This document shows positions 35,386-44,076 of a stretch of 64,000 nucleotides of DNA, one piece after another (position 1 is the first letter of the stretch; every line of letters starts with the position of its first letter). Origin of the DNA: Ga0077555 sp050250755 (lineage in GTDB: Bacteria > Pseudomonadota > Alphaproteobacteria > Rhizobiales > Hyphomicrobiaceae). The translations under genes were made by a program, and so were the position numbers. Below the pieces are notes generated by a model. The model was not told the DNA's origin, did no database searches, and saw nothing but the letters and a program-made list of their open reading frames with translations. The DNA lies in NCBI GenBank assembly GCA_050250755.1, contig JBFWOB010000005.1, positions 1 through 64,000 of the forward strand, written 5' to 3'.

Positions 35386-35680
35386 CAGAACACCTGCACC
35401 GCTGATTGCTCGATCCCCTGGCGCAGCATGGGATGCAGGCTATCGCGGGTCGCCACGTCCACCCGTGTATCCAGCTGGTCGGCAAGGAACTGTTGGATCT
35501 CCACCAGCTCCACCAGGCTGAAATCGCTGTTCGGATCGTATTCGATGAAAATGTCCACGTCGCTGCCGCGTTTCGCCCGGTTGCGGGCCGTCGAGCCAAA
35601 AAGGTAAAGTGCCGTCGCACCCATGGACCGCAGTGCGTTCGGTGCGCTTTCAAAGCGCGAATGGCTTCAGCTCTTTCCAT
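35385..35680 (-). pseudogene. Frameshifted MNT-type nucleotidyltransferase antitoxin
   Basis: MERAEAIRALKAH at 35642-35680 continues in another frame as ALRSMGATALYLFGSTARNRAKR, then GSDVDIFIEYD, with the G-S-x(n)-D-x-D active site of minimal nucleotidyltransferases. A single-base loss near 35640 explains the break. In the family the enzyme AMPylates its HEPN partner to neutralise it. Both members of this pair are damaged. An intact pair of a related type lies at 39164-39869. Confidence 0.7.
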
Positions 35681-35809
35681 AGCAACAGTATAGTATTTCT
35701 TGGCCTCATCTTCTTCAACGAAGCTGCCCACAATTGTTGCTTCCGCAGAGGTCCACACGCTGTCGCGAGTGGCCAAAGGCGTCCCTGCGGGCTGAAGGGC
35801 AAGCATCGC

Positions 35810-36715
35810 TCAACGGTGAACTTGGCGCGCTTCGATCTCAGCGCCCTTGACGAGCGTATGGAGTGCCTGGTTGACCGGTGTGGGAATGCCGAGCCGCGCA
35901 CCTTCGCGGACCATGAATCCATTGAGGTGATCAATCTCAGTGCGCCTCTTGGCCGCGAGGTCCTGTGCCGTCGACGACGTCTGTTGGGGCATCGTGGCAG
36001 CGAGAGCGAGCACATTCGCGAGAATGTCGGCAGGGACCGCGACGCCCGCCGCTCTTGCCACGGCGCAGCATTCCTCAACGATGTTGCGAACGAGCGTTTC
36101 CATGCCGGTAACGCTCAACATCTGGCCATAGGGGAGCCGTGTGAGTGCCGACAGCGGGTTATAGGCACAATTCAAAATGAGCTTGGCCCATAGAGCCTCG
36201 ATGGCGCTCGCGGAGACTTCAACCGGAATCCCCGCCGCGCCGAAGCGATCCGTGATCTCCTTTTCCTTTGGGCACGCGCCGATGACGAGATCGCCGCGCC
36301 CATAATGCTTGACGTGGCCGGGTCCCGCCATTGCGGTGGCAACGTAGACGGCGACCGGCACGACGGTGCGATCGACAATCGCGGCGAGGCGCTGCGCATT
36401 GTCCACGCCGTTCTGAAGGCTGAGCAGGATGGCGTCGTCGTTGAGATAGGGTGCAACCTGCCTCCCGGCCGCCTCGGTGTCGTCGGATTTGACGCAGACG
36501 AGCACCACGTCGGCATCCGCGACACCGTTCGCATGGACTGTTGCTTTGATGGGCACCGCGTAGCTCTGCTGCCCGATTTCCAGGAGAAGGCCCCGCTGAT
36601 TGATGGCATCAATGTGGTGCTTGCGGCCGATCAGCGTGACCTCTTCGCCCGCCCGCGCCAGCAGCGCTCCGAAATAGCATCCGATCGAGCCGGCACCCAT
36701 CACTGCAAATCGCAT
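35810..36715 (-). CDS. 2-dehydropantoate 2-reductase (ketopantoate reductase) family
   Basis: 301 residues. MRFAVMGAGSIGCYFGALLARAG is the NADPH-binding Rossmann start. LVCVKSDDTEAA with the conserved Lys follows, then LLSLQNGVDN, and the C-terminal helical domain with WAKLILNCAYNPLSALTRLPYG and EIDHLNGFMVREG. Family reaction: ketopantoate to pantoate for CoA synthesis, but paralogues reduce other 2-oxo acids. Placed in the midst of plasmid-type genes, it is likely cargo or a second copy. Only a short weak ORF sits upstream. Confidence 0.88.
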   Translation of the reverse strand: MRFAVMGAGSIGCYFGALLARAGEEVTLIGRKHHIDAINQRGLLLEIGQQSYAVPIKATVHANGVADADVVLVCVKSDDTEAAGRQVAPYLNDDAILLSLQNGVDNAQRLAAIVDRTVVPVAVYVATAMAGPGHVKHYGRGDLVIGACPKEKEITDRFGAAGIPVEVSASAIEALWAKLILNCAYNPLSALTRLPYGQMLSVTGMETLVRNIVEECCAVARAAGVAVPADILANVLALAATMPQQTSSTAQDLAAKRRTEIDHLNGFMVREGARLGIPTPVNQALHTLVKGAEIEARQVHR

Positions 36716-36993
36716 GGTTTGGCAACTTGTCGTTTCTGCTCGGGCAGGGCGGTGACCCGTTTTCGCAGCCGCCCCGCACCCTGCGCGCGCAGCGCCGCAT
36801 CGGGCGGTCCAACGATGCTGACATATTCGTTCCTGACCGTCGATCCCGCAACGGCTTCATGTGCGGCAGACAGCGCCGACCAATCAAGAACGAGATCGGG
36901 AGCGAAACGTGTAAGCGGCGCAGGGGATTCGAATGCCATGCGCTTCCCATCGACAAATCCGCGGCGAAGCGGAGGGCTTATTACAGTTTCCAA
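36700..36993 (-). CDS. Weakly supported ORF upstream of the reductase
   Basis: 97 residues, overlapping the reductase start by 16 bases. It contains FAPDLVLDWSALSAAHEAVAG and NEYVSIVGPPDAALRAQGAG, which look protein-like, but no family is recognised. It may be the tail of a degraded enzyme. Confidence 0.3.
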   Translation of the reverse strand: METVISPPLRRGFVDGKRMAFESPAPLTRFAPDLVLDWSALSAAHEAVAGSTVRNEYVSIVGPPDAALRAQGAGRLRKRVTALPEQKRQVAKPCDLQ

Positions 36994-37086
36994 ATAAGGG
37001 CCGCATTGCAGCGAAATATTCCTCCGCGGTGGAAGTACGCGGCCGAGTCAGTTAAAATTCCCGAAGGAATCCATGGAGGAAGCGCC

Positions 37087-37395
37087 ATGATGGAAAGAAC
37101 GGGCTTGGTGATGGTCGGGAAGAAGACAATGGTTCCCAGGCTCTTGAAACGTGCGCTTCAGATTGTTTTGACCGTTGCCATCACATCGAGCGTATTGTTG
37201 CTCGTGATTGTCGGCAACGGATTTCTCGTCGGTAAAGCTCCAAGCTTTCAAAGCGGCTTAAATATATGGCTCGCCTTTATAAGGCGACCGGATATTCTTT
37301 CGACCATGATCCTGACGGCTGCCGTCGCTGTGGCGTTCCTTTACTGGCAACGCAATCAGGAACGGAAAGTCGGAGGTTCCAGCCGGTCCGGCTGA
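37087..37395 (+). CDS. Two-helix membrane protein
   Basis: 102 residues from ATG 37087, with GGAGGAAG at -13. The N-terminus is basic (KKTMVPRLLKRA). The first membrane helix is LQIVLTVAITSSVLLLVIVG and the second STMILTAAVAVAFLYW, with a basic tail. No family recognised. It stands alone in a gene-poor region. Confidence 0.55.
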   Translation: MMERTGLVMVGKKTMVPRLLKRALQIVLTVAITSSVLLLVIVGNGFLVGKAPSFQSGLNIWLAFIRRPDILSTMILTAAVAVAFLYWQRNQERKVGGSSRSG

Positions 37396-38126
37396 CGGGC
37401 GCAGCTGGTCTATTGTCGACTCGGCGCATGCAGCTTACGCGTCCGGGATCGCCGGAACGACGTGTGAAAGGTCCGCCCCGAAGTGCGCGGCTGACGCGCC
37501 CCCTCCCCGGCGACCATTCCGGAACCGATCGCGGGCCGTCTTGAAACACGACTTACCGATGCCTCCGTCCTTGGTGGGCGGCGGTCCAGTCGGCGCTTGC
37601 CACCGGGCTCCTTGGCGGCGATTCTTGAAGCCGATGTGCTTGCCGTTGAGGTCGTCGTCGTGGGGCCGGCGCCGTAGGTGGTCAGCGGCTTGCGGCGGGA
37701 TCGCGTGCCACGTTGGCGGCATCGATATCATGGGACGTGCCCGATCAACTGCCCGACCCGCAGGAGTGTCCCCTGCGCCCTCTCGGATACCGCGCACCCG
37801 GGACGGGCGGAGAGCCTGGGCGGACGACGGTGCGACGCGGCTACCCTTGGCCGGTGGATGCGCACGGGGAACCTTCTGGCCTTTCCAAGGGCGAGGAGGC
37901 CGGAGGCGGGTTCGGGCGCAACAGCGCCCGGACTTTTTTCCGCCGCGCGGCCGAGGCCGCGCTTTGCATCGCGAAGCAAAAAAGCCCGGCCTTGCCGTCC
38001 TCCGCTCCGCTCCGGCCCCGCGCCCGAGGCACGCGGGGTGCTGCCCTGCACGCGCCTCCGGCAAGAGCTCGCCGGAAAGGCCCGGAGAGGTTCCGGGTCT
38101 CCGCAACCAACACAAGGCGCACACGC
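37396..38126. other. Gene-poor GC-rich leader with extended palindrome
   Basis: No gene is supported. Long open frames here arise from the extreme GC content. At 37934-37983 there is a composite hairpin: T6 (37934-37939), GCGCGGCC/GGCCGCGC (37945-37962) and TTTGC/GCAAA (37963-37980), closed by A6. It lies about 145 bases before the DUF2493 gene. The stretch 37540-37740 may be degraded coding DNA but matches nothing I know. Confidence 0.4.
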
Positions 38127-39047
38127 ATGTCGCACATTCCTTCCCGCTCCGGCTATCCCTCCACCACCGCCACCGCACGGGTCACCGAGAACCTCGCTCT
38201 CTACGGCCACACCCCCCACGTCGACGAGCCGGAGTACCGCCCCTTCCCCGAACCCGACGCCATGAACGGCATGGTGGAGGGCCTGTTCGCTTGTGTCGCC
38301 GCGCACCTCGCCGATACCGCGCTCCACGCCGACGTGAACGACCTCCTCTGGTCGCTTGCCGATCTGCTCCACCGCAAGGCCGACCGCGTGCAACGGTTCC
38401 TGGACGAAAACGAGGACCGGCAGCGCATCTCGCAGAAGGAGCAGGACGGCTCCGAGATCCGCTCGGTCGAGCTCGAGCGGTTGATCGAGAAGGGCCGGGT
38501 TCTTATCGAGAAGCGCGCCGCCTTCGAGCACATGCGCGACGAGGCCGCCCGCCATTACGAGGAGCACACCGGCGGCGCCTGGCGCCCCCGTTCGGGTTCC
38601 ATGGTGAACCGCAAGGTGATGACCGCCGCGATGATCGACAGCCGCGACCACATCAACGCGAAGCGCCGCCGCGAGACCGAGGTGCTGCTGCCCGACGGGC
38701 CGAAGATCGCCTTCGCCGGCGGACTGGATTTCAACGACCACAAGCGGATCTGGGAAACGCTCGACGATATCCTGAGCCGCCACCCCGGCATGGTGTTGCT
38801 GCACGGCGGCAACGAGCGCGGCGCCGAGAAAATTGCCAGCTGCTGGGCTGCCAGCCGCAAGGTGGCGTGCATCGTCTTCAAGCCGGACTGGAACCGCGAT
38901 GCCAAGGCGGCGCCCTTCAAGCGCAACGACCGGATGCTGGAGACCATGCCGGTCGGCCTGGTGGTGTTCCCCGGCAACGGCATCACCGACAACCTCGCCG
39001 ACAAGGCGAAGCGCATGGGCATCCGCGTCCGCGATTGCAGGCGGTGA
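38127..39047 (+). CDS. DUF2493 (SLOG superfamily) protein
   Basis: 306 residues from ATG 38127. The N-terminal 200 residues are helical, with a charged coiled-coil-like part (RQRISQKEQDGSEIRSVELE). The C-terminal third is the DUF2493 SLOG/Rossmann-like fold: KIAFAGGLDFNDHKRIWETL, VLLHGGNERGAEKIASCWA and VVFPGNGITDNLADKAK. SLOG proteins bind nucleotides or their derivatives. DUF2493 proteins are a standard component of alphaproteobacterial plasmids and integrative elements. The G-G-x-D/E sites look intact. Role unknown. Confidence 0.88.
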   Translation: MSHIPSRSGYPSTTATARVTENLALYGHTPHVDEPEYRPFPEPDAMNGMVEGLFACVAAHLADTALHADVNDLLWSLADLLHRKADRVQRFLDENEDRQRISQKEQDGSEIRSVELERLIEKGRVLIEKRAAFEHMRDEAARHYEEHTGGAWRPRSGSMVNRKVMTAAMIDSRDHINAKRRRETEVLLPDGPKIAFAGGLDFNDHKRIWETLDDILSRHPGMVLLHGGNERGAEKIASCWAASRKVACIVFKPDWNRDAKAAPFKRNDRMLETMPVGLVVFPGNGITDNLADKAKRMGIRVRDCRR

Positions 39048-39163
39048 CCGTGCGACCAAGGGCGGCCCTTGAGCCGCCCGTCACCTTATCGATCGGCAAT
39101 CCATCGGTCTTGACGGCAGCCCTCGCATGCCGCACGATTCAGGCACGACGGAAGCGCATACCA

Positions 39164-39580
39164 TTGAACCTTGATTATTCTCACCTTCGCAAATCCATTG
39201 CCCGGCTCGCGGCCAATCTGGCGCTGGCACGCGATGCAGAAGCCGAAGGCGGCCCCCTTTTTGCGGCATTACGCGACGGTACCATTCAATCCTTTGAATT
39301 CGCCTATACCATGAGTATCCGCGCGCTGGATCGCACGGTCGCCGATCGTGTGGGAGCGCAAGAGCTCGAGACGGCCGCCTTCCGCGACCGGTTAAGAATG
39401 GCCTGGGAAGCCGGCCTGTTGCCCTCCGTCGATATCTGGTTGGACTTCCGCCATTTGCGCAACGAAACCTCCCATACCTACGACGAGGCAAAAGCCACAA
39501 AGGTCTACGCGGCAATCCCTTCCTTTCTCGATGCGGCACGCGAAGTTCTCGAAACACTGGAGTCAAAGCGTGCCCATTAA
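39164..39580 (+). CDS. HEPN-type nucleotidyltransferase substrate-binding protein (HI0074-like)
   Basis: 138 residues from TTG 39164; no ATG or GTG start is well placed. Helical: LRKSIARLAANLALARDAEAEG, QSFEFAYTMSIRALDRTVADR, FRDRLRMAWEAGLLPSVDIWLDFRHLRNETSHTYDE. The R-N-x-x-S-H-T-Y motif near residue 110 is the hallmark of the family, which pairs with a minimal nucleotidyltransferase. It overlaps the next gene by 11 bases. In characterised pairs the HEPN protein is an RNase toxin modified by the partner. Confidence 0.85.
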   Translation: MNLDYSHLRKSIARLAANLALARDAEAEGGPLFAALRDGTIQSFEFAYTMSIRALDRTVADRVGAQELETAAFRDRLRMAWEAGLLPSVDIWLDFRHLRNETSHTYDEAKATKVYAAIPSFLDAAREVLETLESKRAH

Positions 39581-39869
39581 CTTGCCCGAGGCTCATCTCG
39601 CCACCGCCCGGCGCATTCTGCGCTTCTGGGCACCCGATGTGCCGGCCTTCGTCTTCGGGTCACGGGCGCACGGCCGCCAGCTTCGCGAGACCTCGGACCT
39701 CGACATCTGCCTGCGTGGCGATGAGCCTCTTCCCACAACACTTCTCCGAAAGGTAAAGGATGCGTTCGAATTATCCGACCTTCCCATGCGCGTCGACATC
39801 GTGGACTGGAACGAGCTCGGTGCGGAATTTCGGAAAGCCATTGAGGCCGATCTGACCCCGTTGGTCTGA
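39570..39869 (+). CDS. Minimal nucleotidyltransferase (MNT, HI0073-like) antitoxin
   Basis: 99 residues from GTG 39570, overlapping the HEPN gene. PAFVFGSRAHGRQLRETSDLDICLRG contains the G-S-R and S-D-L-D catalytic acid pair, and MRVDIVDWNEL supplies the third acidic residue. Probable function: nucleotidylation of the HEPN partner. The pair is intact, unlike the pair at 35317-35680. Confidence 0.88.
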   Translation: MPINLPEAHLATARRILRFWAPDVPAFVFGSRAHGRQLRETSDLDICLRGDEPLPTTLLRKVKDAFELSDLPMRVDIVDWNELGAEFRKAIEADLTPLV

Positions 39870-40131
39870 GAGACACCACCTGATCCGACCCACTGAAAGG
39901 GGGCGTCGAACGCGCTCTCGCCTTCGGCGCGCAAGCGGCACGAGCAGTATCGCAATGTCGGAAGCGGGAGAGAGCGAGCGGTGAGACGCGTGGGATGACG
40001 CGACGGCTGCAGGCTTATCCGTCACGGCATTCGACCTGACATCTGCCCTTGTCCCTTCTGTCAGCGCACCGTCAGGAACCCCATTGCCGTCCCTCATACA
40101 GGTGCTGAACCACCAATGATGAGGAGGCGCC

Positions 40132-40611
40132 ATGGTTCCCAACAAGCTGAACCGTCATGTTCATGATATTTTCCGCAGCTTCGTCCGCTGGGGAGGCGCT
40201 TCGACCGCCCTCATGTTGGGTGCGGGCCTCTTGAACCCGGAATTTGCCGCTCTCGCGACCTACTACACCGGTGCTGCGCTCGGGGCGCCCCTGATTGCTG
40301 CGCAGACCTTCAGCGCCGCTGGCGCCATTGTGACAAGCGCGGCATTGGCGGGCGCGGCGGGCGGGCTGATGGCATCGGTTTCCAAGTCGGTGCAAATCGG
40401 CGTTCGGACACTCGTCAATCGCCCCATCCAGCGCGCGTTTGATGCCGCATTCGAGCAGGCGCGGGCGCACACACGCGCTGCGGATGGCCCGATCACCAAA
40501 GGCATGCCGGAGACCACACCCGCGACCATGGCCATGCCCACGAAGCGCGCCGCGGTCGAACCCGAGCAATCAGGGCATATGACGTGGGAAGGGTTCGAGC
40601 ATCGGCGCTGA
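40132..40611 (+). CDS. Hypothetical Ala/Gly-rich membrane protein
   Basis: 159 residues from ATG 40132 with AGGAGG upstream. SFVRWGGASTALMLGAGLLNPEFAAL and AALAGAAGGLMASVSKSVQIGV are hydrophobic, small-residue-rich helices, and the C-terminus is polar. No family recognised. Possibly associated with the membrane. A G-rich tract follows, in the leader of the ParB-like gene. Confidence 0.55.
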   Translation: MVPNKLNRHVHDIFRSFVRWGGASTALMLGAGLLNPEFAALATYYTGAALGAPLIAAQTFSAAGAIVTSAALAGAAGGLMASVSKSVQIGVRTLVNRPIQRAFDAAFEQARAHTRAADGPITKGMPETTPATMAMPTKRAAVEPEQSGHMTWEGFEHRR

Positions 40612-40783
40612 CGGGCATCGACGCCGCACGCCGTGACATCCGTACGGCGTTGGCAAAAGGGCGCGCGCCACATCGGGGCGGTGGGGTAGGGCGAGGAAGA
40701 GGGTGCGGGGAAGGTTGTGACGGGAAAGAGGGCTGGAGAGAGGCTCCAACCAGCTTCGTCGCAACTCCAAGGAGAATTCCACC

Positions 40784-42829
40784 ATGGCCCGCAAAACAAA
40801 ATCGACCGGCAAACAAAAAGCCAAGGCCCCGCCGGTCAGCTTGCATCCGGTGCGCAACATTCCGCTCCAAGCCCTGCGGCTTAGCCCAGCCAACGTGCGT
40901 ACCATTTACGAAGTGGCAGACATCGCCGATCTGGCCGACAGCATCGCCCAACGCGGCCTGCTGCAAAGCCTGAGCGTGCGGGAACACATGGATGGCAACG
41001 GCAAGCCCACCGGAACATACGAGGTGCAGGCGGGCGGACGCCGCTTCCGCGCCCTGCAGGCGCTGGTTGCGGCCGGACGGTTGGAAGCAGATGCCGCCAT
41101 TCCCTGCATCCTCAAATCTGAGGGGCTCGCCGAGGACGACAGCCTGGCCGAGAACACCGACCGGCAGAACCTGCATCCGCTGGATGAGTACCGCGCCTTT
41201 GCCGCCATGCGCGCAAAGGGCATGACGGATGAAGCCATCGCGGCCGCCTATCGCGTGACGCCTGCGTTCGTGCGCCAGCGCCTTCGTTTGGCTTCGGCAA
41301 GCCCTGCCGTGCTGCAGGCCTTCGCCGACGGCGAGCTGGATATGGATGAGCTGGTGGCTTTCTGCGTGACCGAGGACCACGCACGCCAGGACGCCGTGTT
41401 CCAGCGCATCCGGCGGGGCGAAATCCAGGCTCATGCCCACATCATCCGGCAGTCGCTCACCGAGGACACGGTGCGTTCCACGGATCTGCGGGTGAAGTTT
41501 GTGGGGGTTGAGGCTTACGAGGCGGCCGGCGGCGCATTGCTGCGGGACCTGTTCGCGGACGACCGCGCCTACCTGCAGGACCCGGATCTCCTCAACAGGC
41601 TGGTCAGCGAGAAACTTGAGGTCGCCAGGGCCGAGCAGGTGGCCAAGGGCTGGAAATGGGCCGAAGCCGCCGTGTCGTTTGATTACGGCAACAAATCCAG
41701 GCTTGACCGCCTGATCCCGCTCGACAGCGAACTAACCCTGGAGGAGCAGGCACGCTACAACGCACTCGAAGCCGAACGCGACCGGCTGGCGGAAGCCGAT
41801 GAGCTCACCGACGCGGAGGAGGAACGCTTCCATGCCGTGGAAAACGAACTCGAGGCCATCGACGAGCGCCCGCCGGTTTATGCCGCAGACGATATGGCGC
41901 GCGCAGGCGTGTTCCTGTCCATCAGCCACAGCGGCGAGCTGATGGTGGACGAGGGCTATGTCCGGCCCGAGGACCGCGTGCAGGAGCACGTTGACCCGGA
42001 AACCGGCGAGATCACCACCTCGCCCGTCGGCAGCGGCACTCACACCAGCGGTGACGGGCAGGCCGAGGAGCCGGAGGAGGACGACGAAACCGGAACACTC
42101 GGAAAACCGCTGGCCGACAGCCTGCAGCAGGACCTGACCTCGTTCCGCACCGTCGCCATCCGCAAGGCGCTGGGCGAGGATTTCGACACGGCGTTCCTCG
42201 CCATGCTGCATGTGCTGGTGACGCAGCACTTCTACCACGGCATGAGCGCGAGCTGCCTACAGGTCACCGCGCAGCGGGCGTTCCCGGCGTCGGCCCCGGG
42301 CCTCGACAGCTGGGACACCACCCTGGCGGTTGACCGGCGCGACCGCGAGTTCCGCAAGCTGCTGCCTGAAAACTATCGCGACCTCTGGGCCGCGTTGGTG
42401 CGGATGGACGATGACGGCCGCAGGCAGTTGTTTGCGCATTGCGCGGCCGGCACGGTGAACGCGGTGAAGGCGCGTCACTCCTACCGCGGCGATGTGTTGC
42501 CGCACGCCGACCAACTGGTGAGCGAGCTAGGCATGACCATGACCGGCTCCGGCTGGACCACGCGCGCCGACAATTACTTCGGCCGCGTGACCAAGGCGCA
42601 CATCCTGGAGGCGGTGACCGAAGCCAAGGGCGAAAGCACGGCGAACCTCATCGCGCACCTCAAGAAGGACGCGATGGCGATGGAAGCGGAACGGCTGGTC
42701 GCCGACATCGGATGGCTGCCGCAGCTGCTGCGGGCACCGGCTGACGCAACACCCGCGCCAGTCGAGGAGAACGACGCCCTGCCCGCGTTCCTCGCGGACG
42801 GCGGCGACGCGGAGCCGGCCGCGGCCTAA
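40784..42829 (+). CDS. ParB/Spo0J-family protein with long acidic insertion
   Basis: 681 residues from ATG 40784 (AAGGAG upstream). The N-terminal ParB nuclease-like domain has LRLSPANVRTIYEVADIADLADSIAQRGLLQSLSV, then YEVQAGGRRFRALQAL (the G-x-R-R-x-x-A motif) and ENTDRQNLHPLDEYRAFA. A KorB-like helix-turn-helix follows (EAIAAAYRVTPAFVRQRLRLA). The middle is strongly acidic (about 315-450) and the C-terminal third is helical and unique. It is much larger than chromosomal ParB (about 290) and is unlinked from the ParA at 58114, so it is probably a plasmid-type DNA-processing or regulatory protein rather than the partner. Confidence 0.85.
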   Translation: MARKTKSTGKQKAKAPPVSLHPVRNIPLQALRLSPANVRTIYEVADIADLADSIAQRGLLQSLSVREHMDGNGKPTGTYEVQAGGRRFRALQALVAAGRLEADAAIPCILKSEGLAEDDSLAENTDRQNLHPLDEYRAFAAMRAKGMTDEAIAAAYRVTPAFVRQRLRLASASPAVLQAFADGELDMDELVAFCVTEDHARQDAVFQRIRRGEIQAHAHIIRQSLTEDTVRSTDLRVKFVGVEAYEAAGGALLRDLFADDRAYLQDPDLLNRLVSEKLEVARAEQVAKGWKWAEAAVSFDYGNKSRLDRLIPLDSELTLEEQARYNALEAERDRLAEADELTDAEEERFHAVENELEAIDERPPVYAADDMARAGVFLSISHSGELMVDEGYVRPEDRVQEHVDPETGEITTSPVGSGTHTSGDGQAEEPEEDDETGTLGKPLADSLQQDLTSFRTVAIRKALGEDFDTAFLAMLHVLVTQHFYHGMSASCLQVTAQRAFPASAPGLDSWDTTLAVDRRDREFRKLLPENYRDLWAALVRMDDDGRRQLFAHCAAGTVNAVKARHSYRGDVLPHADQLVSELGMTMTGSGWTTRADNYFGRVTKAHILEAVTEAKGESTANLIAHLKKDAMAMEAERLVADIGWLPQLLRAPADATPAPVEENDALPAFLADGGDAEPAAA

Positions 42830-42845
42830 TACCGACACCCGCCGA

Positions 42846-42874
42846 CAGGCCACATCCCCACAGGGTGTGGCCTG
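42846..42874. terminator. Hairpin after the ParB-like gene
   Basis: CAGGCCACA pairs with TGTGGCCTG around an 11-base loop. No T-run follows, so termination is uncertain. Confidence 0.45.
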
Positions 42875-43045
42875 TTGCCATGCGGTCTGCTGCCGGACGG
42901 CTCAAACGCCGCCCGCGTGCCGACCAACCCACCTCCCATCCACATGTCGGCAAAGGCACTTCACGCGGATCTCCACGTCCCCTTCCCGCCTGCAAAGTCG
43001 GAGGGCGGGAGGATCGGGTGGTGACAACCAACGAAAGGAAATCCC

Positions 43046-43306
43046 ATGACCGACAACCACAACCGCGCCGAACGGGCCGGGGCAACGCTTGACCACTACG
43101 GCCGATCGGCGCCGGGCCTCGACCCGGCCGAACGGGTCACCGACCTGGTGGCCGACATCGGCCACTTCTGCACCGCGCACGACCTCGCTTTTCTCTACCT
43201 GCTGGAGCGCGGCATTGCGCACTGGCGGCTGGAAATGACCGGCCCGCAAAGCCCTGAACCGCCCCCCGACGTCACCCCCACCATCAACGAAAGCAACCCC
43301 CAATGA
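43046..43306 (+). CDS. Hypothetical small element protein (paralogue A)
   Basis: 86 residues from ATG 43046 with GAAAGGAAATCCC. VTDLVADIGHFCTAHDLAFLYLLERGIAHWRLE, ending DVTPTINE, parallels the protein at 43822 (LIIDLGHFCENLGIDFLKVIGEALAIDRLD, ending VTITINE). So there are two copies of one small helical family in a run of five coupled genes. Function unknown. Overlaps the next gene by 4 bases. Confidence 0.7.
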   Translation: MTDNHNRAERAGATLDHYGRSAPGLDPAERVTDLVADIGHFCTAHDLAFLYLLERGIAHWRLEMTGPQSPEPPPDVTPTINESNPQ

Positions 43307-43509
43307 GCAAACCGTACATCGTGAAATTCCGCACCGACATCTTTGTGCGCACGGAAGTGTCCGCCTCAACCGTCGAGGAGGCCCGACATAAGGCCGAGAC
43401 AAAGTTCCACGACGACTTGAGACGCGGCCTCGACCGCATGGACACCTCCTCCACCGTGGTCGAGGTCATCCACTCCGACTTCTTCGAGGTGGACGGAGAA
43501 CCGGCATGA
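43303..43509 (+). CDS. Hypothetical small element protein
   Basis: 68 residues, ATGA overlap with the gene before. Sequence KPYIVKFRTDIFVRTEVSASTVEEARHKAETKFHDD suggests a small beta-alpha-beta fold, with an acidic end. Overlaps the next gene by 4 bases too. Function unknown. Confidence 0.65.
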   Translation: MSKPYIVKFRTDIFVRTEVSASTVEEARHKAETKFHDDLRRGLDRMDTSSTVVEVIHSDFFEVDGEPA

Positions 43510-43829
43510 ACACCCATTTCGAGTCCATCACCTTCGGGGAGTTTCACCGCCGGTTCCGGCCTGTCGCCAATCACCTCGCCCCCCATGCCGGCATCGACGG
43601 CTGCCTGTTCGAGACCTGCGGCCCCGAATGGCGCCATGTGAAATCCCTTGCGCCCGCATTCGTCTGGACCGTCATGAATGACGACGACGGCGGCATCTAC
43701 ATCAGCAGCGGCCGCCACTTCGTGAACCGGCTGGGATACCTTGTTTGCCAAGTTCCGGTGCCGGGCGGTCTCGATTATGAGGTGCTGCTGGACGGTGCGG
43801 ACGACGAGGAGGAGAACCCACATGGATAA
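43506..43829 (+). CDS. Hypothetical element protein
   Basis: 107 residues from ATG 43506. SITFGEFHRRFRPVANHLAPH, CLFETCGPEWRHV, AFVWTVMNDDDGGIYISSGRHFVNRLGYLV. This is reminiscent of the core of many plasmid proteins seen in alphaproteobacteria, but I cannot name a family. Cys-containing, acidic C-terminus (DGADDEEENP). Confidence 0.65.
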   Translation: MNTHFESITFGEFHRRFRPVANHLAPHAGIDGCLFETCGPEWRHVKSLAPAFVWTVMNDDDGGIYISSGRHFVNRLGYLVCQVPVPGGLDYEVLLDGADDEEENPHG

Positions 43830-44076
43830 GTACCGCGCCGTCCGCGCCCGCATGGTTGTCGAGCGCTTCGCGTTCGTCGCCAGCCTTCACCCGAAGGAAC
43901 CGGCCACCGTACGTCACCTCATCATCGACCTCGGGCATTTCTGCGAGAACCTCGGCATCGATTTCCTGAAGGTCATCGGCGAAGCGCTGGCCATCGACCG
44001 GCTGGACCGCAGCGGCGCACCCGACGACGCGCCGTTCCCGGAGGTCACCATCACCATCAACGAAAGAAAACATTGA
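43822..44076 (+). CDS. Hypothetical small element protein (paralogue B)
   Basis: 84 residues from ATG 43822, preceded by GAGGAGGAG. Related to the product of 43046 (see its entry) through the IGHFC/LGHFC helix and the VTITINE ending. Its stop is coupled to the next start by TGATG (44074-44078). Confidence 0.7.
   Translation: MDKYRAVRARMVVERFAFVASLHPKEPATVRHLIIDLGHFCENLGIDFLKVIGEALAIDRLDRSGAPDDAPFPEVTITINERKH

Noticed and set aside
37541..39580. 679-codon + strand frame through the DUF2493 gene
   Set aside because: Only its last 138 codons are real (the HEPN protein); the remainder is the wrong frame of the DUF2493 gene and its GC-rich leader.
40784..42829. The large ParB-like protein as partner of ParA at 58114
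   Set aside because: They are 16 kb apart, the protein is of unusual size, and an RHH partner directly follows parA.
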